Source of the DNA: Rhodanobacteraceae bacterium | GTDB taxonomy: Bacteria; Pseudomonadota; Gammaproteobacteria; Xanthomonadales; Rhodanobacteraceae | Assembly (NCBI GenBank): GCA_016790075.1 | Contig: JAEUPP010000020.1 | Coordinates: 36,248-100,247 of the forward strand | Reading direction: 5' to 3' | DNA length: 64,000 bases | In this document: positions 27,622 to 36,531 of the stretch, one piece after another | Position numbering within the stretch: the stretch's first letter is position 1 | Layout: every line of letters starts with the position of its first letter | The notes under the pieces: model-generated | The model's input: only the letters and a program-made list of their open reading frames with translations | Database searches by the model: none | Told to the model about the DNA's origin: nothing | Program-made: the position numbers and the translations under genes

Positions 27622-27774
27622 ATGAGCTCTACTGGTCAACTACCTGCGTGGATGCGCGCCATCGAGAAAAAGGGCCGACTGCTATTGCGTGTAATTGGCC
27701 CTGTCTTTTCCGTTCTGATCGCGCTGCTGCTGTTTCACGTGGCGATCGAGTGTGCTGCCTACTGCCTTCGCTAA
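27622..27774 (+). CDS. Very small membrane protein
   Basis: 50 residues with one transmembrane helix at about 23-45 (VIGPVFSVLIALLLFHVAIE). ATG 27622 has a weak AGGT upstream. It converges with, and overlaps by four bases, the membrane protein on the other strand. No family recognised. Confidence 0.4.
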   Translation: MSSTGQLPAWMRAIEKKGRLLLRVIGPVFSVLIALLLFHVAIECAAYCLR

Positions 27775-28025
27775 CAGAGTTTGCCTCGGTGATCGACCGC
27801 CCACGAGCACGCTGCGGCGCCCAGCACACCTCCGAAGACATACCAGCCCCATCGTGGAACGTACAGCAAAGGTATGGTAGCTGGAACTGCCAGGAGCGCC
27901 AGAAGGAAAGAAGGCACCGGCCAAATTTGCTTCTTCCACCAGCAAAACAGAACGAGGAAAGCGAGGGACGCAACCGCACCTGTTGCGATTCCTTTCAACA
28001 TCGGGCCGACGACGTCCGGATCCAT
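27771..28025 (-). CDS. Small membrane protein
   Basis: 84 residues with two to three hydrophobic segments (VASLAFLVLFCWW, FLLALLAVPATIPLLY, VFGGVLGAAACSWAV). ATG 28025 is preceded by GAGG six bases upstream. No family recognised. It marks the end of the toxin/immunity region. Confidence 0.5.
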   Translation of the reverse strand: MDPDVVGPMLKGIATGAVASLAFLVLFCWWKKQIWPVPSFLLALLAVPATIPLLYVPRWGWYVFGGVLGAAACSWAVDHRGKLC

Positions 28026-28630
28026 GGCAAACCTCGCACGGCTGGGTTGGAATAGCTGATCGCAAGTACCGCGTCGGAATCAATGCAAACGAGTATAAAG
28101 AGAGAAAGAATAATTTTAAAACATTTCCATCAATGTGTCTTGTGGCCGGCGGTTTTCGGTGGGGAATGTCGAGCAACCACCGTTACAACGAGATGTCTTT
28201 TACCGACGTTGCGTCGCCCTAGATAGACCAGTGCCTGCCTTCGGTTCACGTTCGTTCCATTCGCTGACCGTAGCGCAGTGCAGTCGATTCACCGCTCGCA
28301 GCTCGCTTCAAGGCACACCTCACGGTGGTTTCGGTGGGCACCAACGTCGGCACGGACATCAGGCTGAGATCGAGTCGCAGCCGTGCGGCGTTGACCCCTG
28401 ACGCGTTCTGCCCGAGCGGAGCCGCGCCTGCGGCGCGCCGGCCAACAGCGTGTAGCTGAGTGGGTGGCGGTCTTGCTGGTCCCTTCACCGTATCACGGCG
28501 GTCTCGCCGTCAAGGGCGGCGCGCGCGGAGCGCGCTGGCGTCCTCGCGGCCGGCTTTGCCCCCTGACGGCTGCGCTGCGCCGTGCTGGCGGCGGTTCCGG
28601 GCCATTCCGCCCGAGCAACCGGAGATCGCC
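28026..28630. other. 600-base gap at the start of the integrative-element segment
   Basis: No supportable gene. Base composition changes from moderate to very GC-rich near 28400, where sequence typical of leaders ahead of ICE/plasmid accessory genes begins. The left boundary of the mobile segment probably lies here, but no attachment-site match to 35914-35941 was found. Confidence 0.35.
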
Positions 28631-29029
28631 GTGAGCGACAAATCATACGTTTCACTGGAACAACGCCTTTGCCTGGTCTGCGGCGCCGCGTTTGAGACCG
28701 GTGCCATCCTGCTCGACCAGCGCCTGCGCGCGAGCCTGGAGCGCCACACGACGACGGGCTGGGGCCTGTGCGCCGACGACCAGAAACGGTTCGACGACGG
28801 CTTCGTCGCACTGGTCGAATGCGACCCGCGGCGCAGCGGGTCGATGGCTGGGGCAACCCGCGTGAAGCCGGAACACGCCTACCGAACCGGCCGGCTCGCT
28901 CACCTGCGGCGCACGGTGTTCACCCAACTGTTCCACGTGCCGATCGAGGACGTCCAAGCGTGCGTCTTCGTCGAACCCGGCGTGATCGACCGGCTGGAGT
29001 CGATGGCAGCGCCGGCGGTGGACGGGTAA
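28631..29029 (+). CDS. ICE/plasmid-type conserved hypothetical protein
   Basis: 132 residues from GTG 28631, with GGAG six bases upstream. It begins with a CxxC-containing segment (LCLVCGAAFETGAILLDQRL) and continues GWGLCADDQKRFDDGFVALV. I recall this type as an accessory gene of conjugative elements, near radC; its function is not known. A strong terminator follows at 29045-29079. Confidence 0.68.
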   Translation: MSDKSYVSLEQRLCLVCGAAFETGAILLDQRLRASLERHTTTGWGLCADDQKRFDDGFVALVECDPRRSGSMAGATRVKPEHAYRTGRLAHLRRTVFTQLFHVPIEDVQACVFVEPGVIDRLESMAAPAVDG

Positions 29030-29044
29030 CGCCGCGCCGGCTTC

Positions 29045-29079
29045 GGTGCGCCGCCCCTCTCGGGGCGGCGCACCTTTTT
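29045..29079 (+). terminator. Intrinsic terminator
   Basis: A perfect 13-bp stem (GGTGCGCCGCCCC / GGGGCGGCGCACC) with TCTC loop, followed by five T. It ends the 28631 transcript. From here to 29627 no gene is supported, although the + frame stays open by GC bias. Confidence 0.85.
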
Positions 29080-29627
29080 CGATGGCACTCGACCGCGGCG
29101 AGCCTGGGGCGCGGCGCTTGCGCTCCCACGGAAGCTCCCTACGCGCAATCCCCACTGCACGGCGCTCAGGGCTCACAGACGCGGCCAAATCGGCTGCGCG
29201 GCCCCGGTCGGAAACCCGCCGTAACCCCGGCAGCAGGCCGGGCGTCGCGGTGGCTCAAGCGCGCGGCCCGTCTGGGCACAGCGTTCGTCGAGCATCGGCA
29301 TTCGGGCGACCCCGGTCGAGAAAACCCGGCCGGCCGCGCGGCCGTGCTGGGCATCGTGCCGCACGGCGTGTGGCTCGCCCCGGTCGGACTCTGTGGTTAC
29401 CTTGCTTGGCTGACGTCGGCAAACGGTTTTACCGTCGGGTGCGAACGAGCGGGCTGGTCGGTTCGCCGCGGCTGCGGAATGCGCCCGAGGTGAGCAGCTT
29501 CGCCCCGTCGTCGGGACGCGCAACACGGGTGTGCTCCACGGTGTTGCGCCGCTTCGCGTGCGCGTCCCTCGGTCCGACGGGGCGGCTGGGGCTCACCGGC
29601 GCACCCCTCGCGCCGCGGAGAACCGAC

Positions 29628-30122
29628 ATGAGCTTCACCCGCCAACCCGACGGCACCTACCGCTTCACCGGCACGCGCGCCCGCATCCCCGAAGCGACCA
29701 TCTTGGCCGCGGCCGAAGACGTCCTCCGCCTGCGGCTCGAACGCGAGGGCGACGTCAAGACGCCGCGCGACGCCGCCGAGTTTCTGCGCCTGCGCCTCGG
29801 CCACCTGCCGCACGAGGAATTCCACGTCCTGTGGCTCGACAACCGGCACCGCGTTCTCGCCACCGAACGGCTCTTCAACGGCACGGTGGACGGCTCGGCG
29901 GTCTTCCCCCGGGAAGTGGTCCGCCGCGCACTGGAGGTCAACGCCAGCGCCGCCATCTTGGCCCACAACCACCCTTCGGGCGTCTGCGAACCGAGCGAGT
30001 CCGACCGCCGCATCACCAGCGACCTGAGGGCGGCGCTGATGCTCATCGGCGTGCGCGTGCTCGACCACCTCATCGTCGGGGCCGGTAGCACGGTGTCGCT
30101 GGCGGAGCGGGGCGCGCTGTAG
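29628..30122 (+). CDS. radC: RadC-family JAMM-domain protein
   Basis: 164 residues, the usual length of mobile-element RadC proteins, which lack the N-terminal helix-hairpin region of the chromosomal form. The JAMM metal-binding motif is intact: AILAHNHPSG followed by EPSESD, with an upstream Glu (HEEFHVLW). ATG 29628 follows GGAG by seven bases. RadC of this type is frequent in integrative conjugative elements; a DNA-repair role was proposed but is unproven. It supports the view that 28.6-34.1 kb is mobile-element DNA. Confidence 0.85.
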   Translation: MSFTRQPDGTYRFTGTRARIPEATILAAAEDVLRLRLEREGDVKTPRDAAEFLRLRLGHLPHEEFHVLWLDNRHRVLATERLFNGTVDGSAVFPREVVRRALEVNASAAILAHNHPSGVCEPSESDRRITSDLRAALMLIGVRVLDHLIVGAGSTVSLAERGAL

Positions 30123-30347
30123 CGCGCCTTTTCCACAAGAAGACCCAAGGTCGCCTGCGGGTTGGCCTGAGGCGCGTGTCGGTAAGGCTTTCGGGGACGT
30201 TGCATGCTGCCGCTCCGCTGAGTGGGAGTTCGGTCACCGATGCGGCACTACGCCATTGTATGGCTCGACCGTTTGACGGCAGGCGCACGAGTGCGCGCCC
30301 ACTACGCACTGCAGAACCTCACGCTATCTCGATAGAGCGCAAAACAG

Positions 30348-32126
30348 ATGCTGTCGCGGGGCGAATTGCTGGCCCAGTTCGCCTGCTGGACGTACTCAGT
30401 GAGTTGCGGTTTCGGAGAAACAACGTTGAATAGCAAATCGAGCCCACTGACCGTCGCCGACGAACTCAAGCATCTGCTTGGAAGCAAGTGGAAATCCGAG
30501 CGTCTCTGGGAATGGCCTCCTGACCTTTTTGCAGTTTGCGCGTGGCTCCTGGAGGTATCCGGTGGGTATGTACGCGTACTCGAAGACTGGCCTCCGAATT
30601 CACGGCCGTTGGAGAAATGGGTTGCTAGAATCGAAAAGATCGCCAACGAGATCAGGCGGTCCGTCATTGAACGCCATTCCGGTCAACCGGCCTTTGCTAA
30701 TTTGTTACGGGTTCCCAAGCTTTGGCGCGTTGTGAGAAAGAGCGCGAAAACGCCAGTGGCAGATATCAACAAAGCAAAGGAGCTCTCTGCCGCATTGATC
30801 GAGCTGGTCGCGATCGCAGACTTGGCTTGCGTTGGTTTTGGAATTCCGCCCATCAACAAGCACGGAGAATCGGAGCTCGATTTCTACGAATGGGTGCAAT
30901 GGAACCTGACGAAAGAGGGAACCTTGAGCCCTCGATTTCCGACTACGCGACTCACGGTGCTGCCAAAGCAACACACACCTCAATCCGGAATCACGCTGCG
31001 CAGCCTCACCCACAATCTGGCTCTCTTCACGGGCGGGGAGGTTCAGCCGGCTTGGTCGGTGCAACAGCACAAGAGAGGGGACCGGCTCAACCTGCTCGTG
31101 GTTCCGTGGCCATTCGATGTGATGCCGAGGCAGTTCACTGAGGCGGAAGACTCAGACACGAGGCACGCGAAAGGCTTCAAGTGTTTTGACTTCGAGGTCC
31201 GATCCACTGTGGTTGGCCAGCGGAAAGCCTCGCTTTCCAGGAACAAGTTCGAACGGTGGTTGATCAATGTTTTCGACGGTGCTGAGCACAAGGTAGGCTC
31301 CATCCACGGGGTCGTTTTTCCAGAAGCAGCACTGACTCCGAAAGATTTCGACATCGTCAACAAAATCGCGCTGGAGCGAGGCGCGTTCCTGATCGCGGGC
31401 GTTGCCGGTGGGCCGGCCGGCAATGGGCAAGGCAGCGGCATGCTCGACGGCGGTGCTGCTGCGGGTCCGAAAAGAGGCACCAACGAAGTCTGGATGAGCT
31501 TCGGTCCGGAAAAGGATCGCGACGAGCGAATCATCAGGCAGGGCAAACACCACCGCTGGCAGCTAAATCGAAGCCAACTGGAAATGTATGGCCTGGCCGG
31601 TAACCTGGACCCCAGATTCAAATGGTGGGAAAATATGACCGTGGGCCGTCGAGACGTCAATTTCGTATCGCTCCATGCTCATATGACCATTTGTGGGTTG
31701 GTCTGTGAAGATTTAGCCCGACAGGATCCGGTGTCGAACTTGGTTCGAGCCGTCGGTCCGAACCTCGTTATTGCCCTCTTGTCGGACGGACCGCAGCTGC
31801 AGACGCGTTGGCCGTCCCGATACGCCACCGTCTTGGCTGACGACCCCGGCAGTTCCGTGCTGACCGTGACCAATCTCGGAATGACCCAACTCGCCGCGCC
31901 TCCCGCTGGTATGCAACGGTCCCGATCGGTGGCGCTGTGGAAGGACGCGGCGGGTGGCCAGCGCGAGATCGAGCTTGCGGAAGGCGCCTCTGCGGTCGTT
32001 CTGAACCTTTGGACGTCCTGCGCCGAGGAATGGACAGCGGACGGCCGGTCCGATTCTTGCGTGGCCGCCTTTCCGACTCTCGGTGGCGTTCATCAAGTTA
32101 AAGTTGCCGATGTCCCTCGCCTGTGA
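30348..32126 (+). CDS. Nitrilase-superfamily-like protein
   Basis: Up to 592 residues. The N-terminal 240 residues are helical and unrecognised. Residues about 245-560 look like a carbon-nitrogen hydrolase domain with a plausible Glu-Lys-Cys triad: Glu326 in GVVFPEAAL, Lys400 in RQGKHHRWQ, and Cys453 in ICGLVCEDL, a pattern like the ICED of glutaminase-type nitrilases. After it comes NLVIALLSDGPQ and VLTVTNLGM, in the expected place. Codon use is less GC-rich than its neighbours, as for cargo genes. The start is uncertain. Nitrilase domains occur in some phage-defence proteins, but a defence role here is inference. Confidence 0.6.
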   Translation: MLSRGELLAQFACWTYSVSCGFGETTLNSKSSPLTVADELKHLLGSKWKSERLWEWPPDLFAVCAWLLEVSGGYVRVLEDWPPNSRPLEKWVARIEKIANEIRRSVIERHSGQPAFANLLRVPKLWRVVRKSAKTPVADINKAKELSAALIELVAIADLACVGFGIPPINKHGESELDFYEWVQWNLTKEGTLSPRFPTTRLTVLPKQHTPQSGITLRSLTHNLALFTGGEVQPAWSVQQHKRGDRLNLLVVPWPFDVMPRQFTEAEDSDTRHAKGFKCFDFEVRSTVVGQRKASLSRNKFERWLINVFDGAEHKVGSIHGVVFPEAALTPKDFDIVNKIALERGAFLIAGVAGGPAGNGQGSGMLDGGAAAGPKRGTNEVWMSFGPEKDRDERIIRQGKHHRWQLNRSQLEMYGLAGNLDPRFKWWENMTVGRRDVNFVSLHAHMTICGLVCEDLARQDPVSNLVRAVGPNLVIALLSDGPQLQTRWPSRYATVLADDPGSSVLTVTNLGMTQLAAPPAGMQRSRSVALWKDAAGGQREIELAEGASAVVLNLWTSCAEEWTADGRSDSCVAAFPTLGGVHQVKVADVPRL

Positions 32127-32155
32127 TAACCCTATTTCATCCCCAGGATACGACC

Positions 32156-32353
32156 ATGACCTCTAGCCACATTGCTCGGCAAGACTCGACCTTGCTATCG
32201 CTGATCGTTCAGGCCACCGCAAGGGGGGCGAGCGCGGACGTGGTTGAGAAGTACATCAAGCTTTTGACGCTCACGAGTTCCAAGGTCCGAGCACAGCAAA
32301 TCGTGGAGCAGGCCAGGCACGAAGCAGGGACGCTCGTCGCTGCGTCCGCGTAA
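32156..32353 (+). CDS. Small helical partner of the nitrilase-like gene
   Basis: 65 residues from ATG 32156, 29 bases after the nitrilase-like stop, so likely in the same transcript. Entirely helical (LLSLIVQATARGASADVVEK, then KVRAQQIVEQARHEAGTLV). No family recognised. It could be a regulatory subunit of the upstream protein. Confidence 0.5.
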   Translation: MTSSHIARQDSTLLSLIVQATARGASADVVEKYIKLLTLTSSKVRAQQIVEQARHEAGTLVAASA

Positions 32354-32750
32354 CCCGCTGTTTCCCAAGGAATTTTTATAATTTCGTGCTCAATGTCGAA
32401 CGGTGACGGAGCTGTTCGACCCACTTGGCCAGCCGCGTGCGATCGGCTCCGTCGGCCTGCTATTCCCCCTTGCACTTTGCACCCTAAGTCGTTACCTCAT
32501 CCTTCGGGGACGGCCGACAACGGACGGGCTCGTTGCATGAAAATGAGTTCGCCAGTGCTTGTACGGCCTGTGGACGCCGCGCAGTAGCGAACTGAAGTAA
32601 AGGAGTAAGGAGATGCAGTTCTTGCGCATCTGCCAATCTAGGACGGCGAGCCAGCATGAACGCTTGTGGTCGATTCCCTTTCCTCGGGATCGCCGGTTTT
32701 GAGTTCAGGTTTCAGCGGTGTGCGCGATCTAAGAATTTCGGTCTCAGACT
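32354..32750. other. 400-base gap
   Basis: No gene supported; only short GC-driven frames. It separates the nitrilase-like pair from a convergent gene. No clear terminator seen. Confidence 0.35.
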
Positions 32751-33374
32751 TTAGCCTTTGCCCTCGGCAGGCGGCCCGCCGTCCAGGTTTCGGTGGGATG
32801 CCACCACGGCCTCGTTGCCCATCTGAAGGGGCGGCAACACCCTGGATGCGAGGCGGTTGATGTCGTGCGCGAGGGAGTCAGCCAGAGAGCGAGCCAGTCG
32901 CTCCAAGAGTTCAAGATTGCCGGGTGCAACCGTCCGGGTTGCTGCGCCGGAGCGAAGCACCGAGTAGCCGCCCCCGTCCGTGACGAAGAATTTCACGTGC
33001 TTTTCTTGGGCGTCGCTGTGCGCAAAAAACTGATCGCGAAGCCGCATCGCTGCGTCATGAACTGTTTTCGCGCCGGGCAGTCCGGTTCGCTCCGCGAAAG
33101 TGGGTGGAAGTTGCGTGGACAACTGGGGAGCTCGGGGCTTCCCGGCGGCACGCGACTGGGGAAGGACGCAGCGCGTAAAGGGTCTGGAATAGCGAACCAC
33201 CGCGCACTCGGCTAGTGCGTTGTAGGTAAATGCGGCATCGCCTTCATCGGAGCGCGGCGTCGCCAGCGCGATTCGAGCTGTTTCGGCGCACTGCCCAAAG
33301 TCAGCTCGCGCCAACGTGAGAACCCAGAGCTGATGAAGCGGAGCAAGTGATTCGAACGCGCGGGGTTTGGCCAT
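32751..33374 (-). CDS. Hypothetical protein, possible HEPN-type
   Basis: 207 residues. Two helical halves flank a Pro-rich middle. Around residues 110-125 it reads AAMRLRDQFFAHSD, an R-x5-H arrangement like the catalytic RxxxxH-type motif of HEPN ribonucleases and abortive-infection proteins. The C-terminal helix runs LELLERLARSLADSLAHDIN. No partner nucleotidyltransferase lies nearby. The HEPN reading rests on one motif only. It lies on the opposite strand to the rest of the mobile segment. Confidence 0.5.
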   Translation of the reverse strand: MAKPRAFESLAPLHQLWVLTLARADFGQCAETARIALATPRSDEGDAAFTYNALAECAVVRYSRPFTRCVLPQSRAAGKPRAPQLSTQLPPTFAERTGLPGAKTVHDAAMRLRDQFFAHSDAQEKHVKFFVTDGGGYSVLRSGAATRTVAPGNLELLERLARSLADSLAHDINRLASRVLPPLQMGNEAVVASHRNLDGGPPAEGKG

Positions 33375-33744
33375 GGACGCCTAGCCCACGGACGACTGTT
33401 TTTCGAATCCACGCAATTTGTGTGGCATATCGACGTACTGCCAAAGCATTTTCACGGCTCCCAATCGAGGTAGATCGCCCCGCACATCGCGATGCCGCAG
33501 GCGTGGCCTCTCATAGACTGCCGAGCACCCAAGCCGCCCTGCGCTCGGCTTCTCCGGTCAAGGGTCGACCCACGGCCCGTGTCGTCGCTCTCTTCGTTCG
33601 CTCCAGCCCGCGCCCGCCGTGGGCCTGCGGCGGCGTTTCGCCGCCGCTCCCTGGACCGCGCCTCGCTGCGGGCCAACCGGTTTCCAACCGGGGCATCGGG
33701 ACCCCGATGCCCGGGGACCGAGCCAACCGAGAAGGAGCGAAACC
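33375..33744. other. Leader region of the ICE-type gene
   Basis: No gene on either strand. The last 200 bases are very GC-rich with internal complementarity (CGGCGGCG / CGCCGCCG around 33628-33650), as often precedes small ICE accessory genes. Confidence 0.35.
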
Positions 33745-34131
33745 GTGTTCACCGCTGCCGATGTGATCCATGCCTACACCCGCGCCGACGCCATCCGCGA
33801 CGGGGCGCTAATTGATGTCACCGAGAAAGCCGCGCAAGCCGGCTTCCGCGTTCCCGTTTGCTTGACGGCCCGCGTCTGGGCCGAGTGCGTCGCTTGGCCG
33901 GAGACGGAGCCCGCGATTCAAGATGAAAGCGGCAGGCTGTGGGATCTGGTGTTCGTGGCGGCCGTAGCTGCAAGGAAAGCGGCGCGTCGGGACACCCACC
34001 GGGTCGTCTTTCAGCTTGGGGTTGTCCCGCGGGGCCACCGGGTTCCCGGACTGGTCCGCCTGGTCTTGCACGTCGGCCCCGGGGACCGTGGGGAAGCGGT
34101 CGTTACCATCCTGGCGCCGGACGAGGACTGA
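33745..34131 (+). CDS. ICE/plasmid accessory protein of DUF6573 type
   Basis: 128 residues from GTG 33745, with AGGAG seven bases upstream. The N-terminus FTAADVIHAYTRADAIRDG followed by LIDV, and later RVPVCLTARVWAECV, matches a family I recall from conjugative elements and plasmids (DUF6573). Function unknown. A strong terminator lies about 160 bases downstream. Confidence 0.7.
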   Translation: MFTAADVIHAYTRADAIRDGALIDVTEKAAQAGFRVPVCLTARVWAECVAWPETEPAIQDESGRLWDLVFVAAVAARKAARRDTHRVVFQLGVVPRGHRVPGLVRLVLHVGPGDRGEAVVTILAPDED

Positions 34132-34289
34132 ACTGCACGGCAAAGCGGGTGGCCCGATGCTTCTGCAAAGAACGCTCAGGCCTCCGCGCGCGGCTCGCCT
34201 TGAGTTCCTGGGGCGGCGGCGGGAAGAGGGCACTTGGCCGGTCCATTGTTGGTCGACTTGGATCACGTCACGGTCTTGGGCGCACCACG

Positions 34290-34320
34290 AAAAAAGGCAC
34301 ACCGATGGCGTGCCTTTTTT
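34290..34320. terminator. Bidirectional intrinsic terminator
   Basis: AAAAAAGGCAC and GTGCCTTTTTT pair around a 9-base loop. A T-run lies 3' on both strands, so it can end both the 33745 transcript and the convergent 34420-35379 transcript. Confidence 0.85.
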
Positions 34321-34419
34321 CGCGGTCGAGCGACCCACGGACGGTTAAGCGCGGACTATGTGACGCATGACGGCACTCTCCTTTCGACGAATTCACGCTA
34401 CTTGACTTCTCGCAAACCG

Positions 34420-35379
34420 TCAAGCTGAAGGTGCCGCGGCAGCTTCGGGAACTCCTGTAACCGCGGTGGCGGGCAGGGCGGTTTCCTGAATGGCCCACCG
34501 CAGCATGGCGCCTTGGCCCTCGAACAGTCCGAGATCTTGCACCCATTGATGGGTGAACCCGATATCCGGTGGCGTATGCGGCCTCATGGGTTTCTGGTGC
34601 AGCGTGTCCAAGCTCACCTTCAGTGTATGCGGGGCGTTCACCCGAACGACGAGGTTCTCAGACGGCATCGATGTGATGATGGCCTCGAACGGACTCTCGA
34701 TGGGATAGACGGTCTCCGTGTCGAGCTGAACAAGCAACCCCACGTCGGACACAGCAAAGTCGGGATGACGAACCAACATCAAGTTGGCGTCGATTTCGTC
34801 CGCCATTTCTGCGAGTTGCGCCGGGTTGTAGTGGTTGGGGCCGACCGTAAGGCCCAGGAACTTCGCGTGGTGCCTGGAGACGCCGTCGAGAGAAAGCGAG
34901 GTTTCATAGCGAAACGTCTTCTTGTCGTTTCTCCGAGCGTGAACCCGAAACTGATGCGTGGCGTTCAATTTCACGAACCGGACCAGCTCGCCTTCGGCAG
35001 CAGGCGTTCCCGCCGCCGACCACGGCGTCAACGTGTAGGAAACCTTATAGCCTGAGCGATAAAAAGCGCCGTCCACCACCGTATCTTGGATGGTGGTGAT
35101 GAGCAGCTCGGGAAGTCCTTTGAACACAAGCACCCTTGCCTGTTTTTCCAGAGTTTCTTTCTCAAGTTGAGCGATGCGCCGCTGGTTGAACACTTCAACC
35201 GTGAGCAACACAGGAATCGCCACCAAAATTGCAAACCCAAGTTCGCGCGCGTACTCAATGAGGTAGCCGTAGAGGGTGCCGGACGGGTGAAGGAGGATGG
35301 TGGGCGTTATCAGCAGCAGTGCGAGGATGAAGCCCCCTGCCAGCCACCACCGAGTTGAGGAATCCTTGAGGAAGCCCAT
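34420..35379 (-). CDS. Membrane-anchored hypothetical protein
   Basis: 319 residues. Two transmembrane helices at about 12-30 (LAGGFILALLLITPTILLH) and 46-63 (ELGFAILVAIPVLLTVEVF) are followed by a short coiled coil (RRIAQLEKETLEKQARVL), then a soluble beta-rich domain of about 230 residues facing the cytoplasm or periplasm. No family recognised. The small N-terminal hairpin plus large domain is seen in sensor/effector proteins of mobile elements. Confidence 0.72.
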   Translation of the reverse strand: MGFLKDSSTRWWLAGGFILALLLITPTILLHPSGTLYGYLIEYARELGFAILVAIPVLLTVEVFNQRRIAQLEKETLEKQARVLVFKGLPELLITTIQDTVVDGAFYRSGYKVSYTLTPWSAAGTPAAEGELVRFVKLNATHQFRVHARRNDKKTFRYETSLSLDGVSRHHAKFLGLTVGPNHYNPAQLAEMADEIDANLMLVRHPDFAVSDVGLLVQLDTETVYPIESPFEAIITSMPSENLVVRVNAPHTLKVSLDTLHQKPMRPHTPPDIGFTHQWVQDLGLFEGQGAMLRWAIQETALPATAVTGVPEAAAAPSA

Positions 35380-35433
35380 CTTTGCTCGCCTGGAAGCGCT
35401 GCTGTTGCAACAGTTGCAGAATTATATACAACG

Positions 35434-35790
35434 TCACGTGAAAGCGACGCCTCGGGTTGTCGGCAGACCGGCTGGGGTTTGAATCGGAAGCGCGGCGTTG
35501 TCGAGCGCGGTCAAGGGCACGCAATGGAGCGCCAGTGTGTCTGCGTTTGCTCGATTCGCCGCGCCCGATAAACCGCTGCCAATGGTGCATCCGTCCGATC
35601 CGATCCAGCCGCCCGGCGGTGCCGTGGTGCTGTCGGTCACGAGCACGACGCCCGAAGGCCGCAACGATAGGGCGGAAGCCATCAAGGCCGTCACGAGGCG
35701 GCCGGTATCCTTGTCCACAAGGCCGAGCCGCCGGACGACGAAGTTCGAACCGACGCGAGCGCGAAGGTCCAACGGCAGCCAGAAGCGCAC
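35434..35790 (-). pseudogene. Fragment of a tail-collar-like gene
   Basis: The frame reads PSGVVLVTDSTTAPPGGWIG and ANADTLALHCVPLTALDNAA, then AGLPTTRG. It follows the central part of the 10653-11666 collar-like protein closely, but the N-terminal signal and the C-terminal collar half are missing. It abuts the membrane-protein gene, so part of the gene was removed by recombination. Confidence 0.65.
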
Positions 35791-35913
35791 GAACCGGCCC
35801 GACGGCTGGGCACAAACGAAACCTCCGGCGGTACGTCATCGCCGTGCGAGTCTCGTTTTTCGAGAGGAAAGCCCCTTGAAATTTAGTGGGTTTTGATTTG
35901 GTTGCAGACGGAC

Positions 35914-35941
35914 GCCGGTTCGATTCCGGCTCCATCGGCCA
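35914..35941 (+). other. tRNA/tmRNA 3'-end-like sequence, candidate attachment site
   Basis: GCCGG-TTCGATT-CCGGC is a perfect T-arm. It is followed by seven bases, one discriminator base and CCA, exactly as at a tRNA or tmRNA 3' end. No matching 5' acceptor strand (CGATGGA) occurs within 90 bases upstream, so this is not a whole gene. Partial tRNA or tmRNA 3' ends are the usual footprint of integrase-mediated insertion. Confidence 0.5.
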
Positions 35942-35991
35942 TACAGCGGTCCAGCGGGCTGGCGAGGGAGTGCGGGTGATCCCCGCCGAAC

Positions 35992-36531
35992 TCAGGCCGG
36001 ACCACCTTCTGGATGCGCCTTCAGCCAACGTCGCCCGATGGCCGTCAGGCGGTACCGTTGCAGGCGGCTGTTGGGCTTGTCTGGCAGGGTCATTTCGATC
36101 ATTTGCGTGGCCAAGGCCGGTTTCAGATACGCTTTCCGGAAGTGTTCCTCGCCCTTGAGGCCGAGCGCGGACTGGATTTGCTGCCGGGACATCTCGCCGA
36201 TCACGGCACGTAGCAGGCGCTCGACTTCCCCTGCGACTTCCCCTGCGACTTCCCCTGTGCCGACAGGGACGAGGGACAAGGGGGGGGCGCGGCAACCGGA
36301 TCACGAACGAAAGCCGGTCGTTGTCGGTTTCAAACAGTGGCGCGGGTGACCCGTTGGCCGCCATTTCCTCCAGGATTTTGGGAATGCCGGTGGAGCACCC
36401 TTCGGTCATCTCCAGCTCCTTCAGGAACTCGCCGATGCGCCGGTTGCGGTAGCGGTACCTGAGCGGTGCACGTTGGGCCGCGAGCCGGCTGGGCGCGCCA
36501 ATTTTGTAGCCCTGGTGTAGCCCAGGAATGA
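35992..36531 (-). pseudogene. Decayed AlbA-2/AAA-4 (COG2865) protein, C-terminal remnant
   Basis: The minus strand reads RYRNRRIGEFLKELEMTEG, then CSTGIPKILEEM and NDRLSFVIRLP. This is the C-terminal region of the RecG-like helicase / Schlafen-AlbA_2 regulator family. Homology then moves to another frame (GEVAGEVAGEVERLLRAVIG, a winged helix). The shift is at a run of eight C (36281-36288). The N-terminal two thirds are missing. The triple GEV repeat comes from three copies of a 12-base unit. Confidence 0.62.

Noticed and set aside
35850-35945. Complete tRNA gene
   Set aside because: No acceptor 5' strand, D-arm or anticodon arm could be placed upstream of the T-arm.
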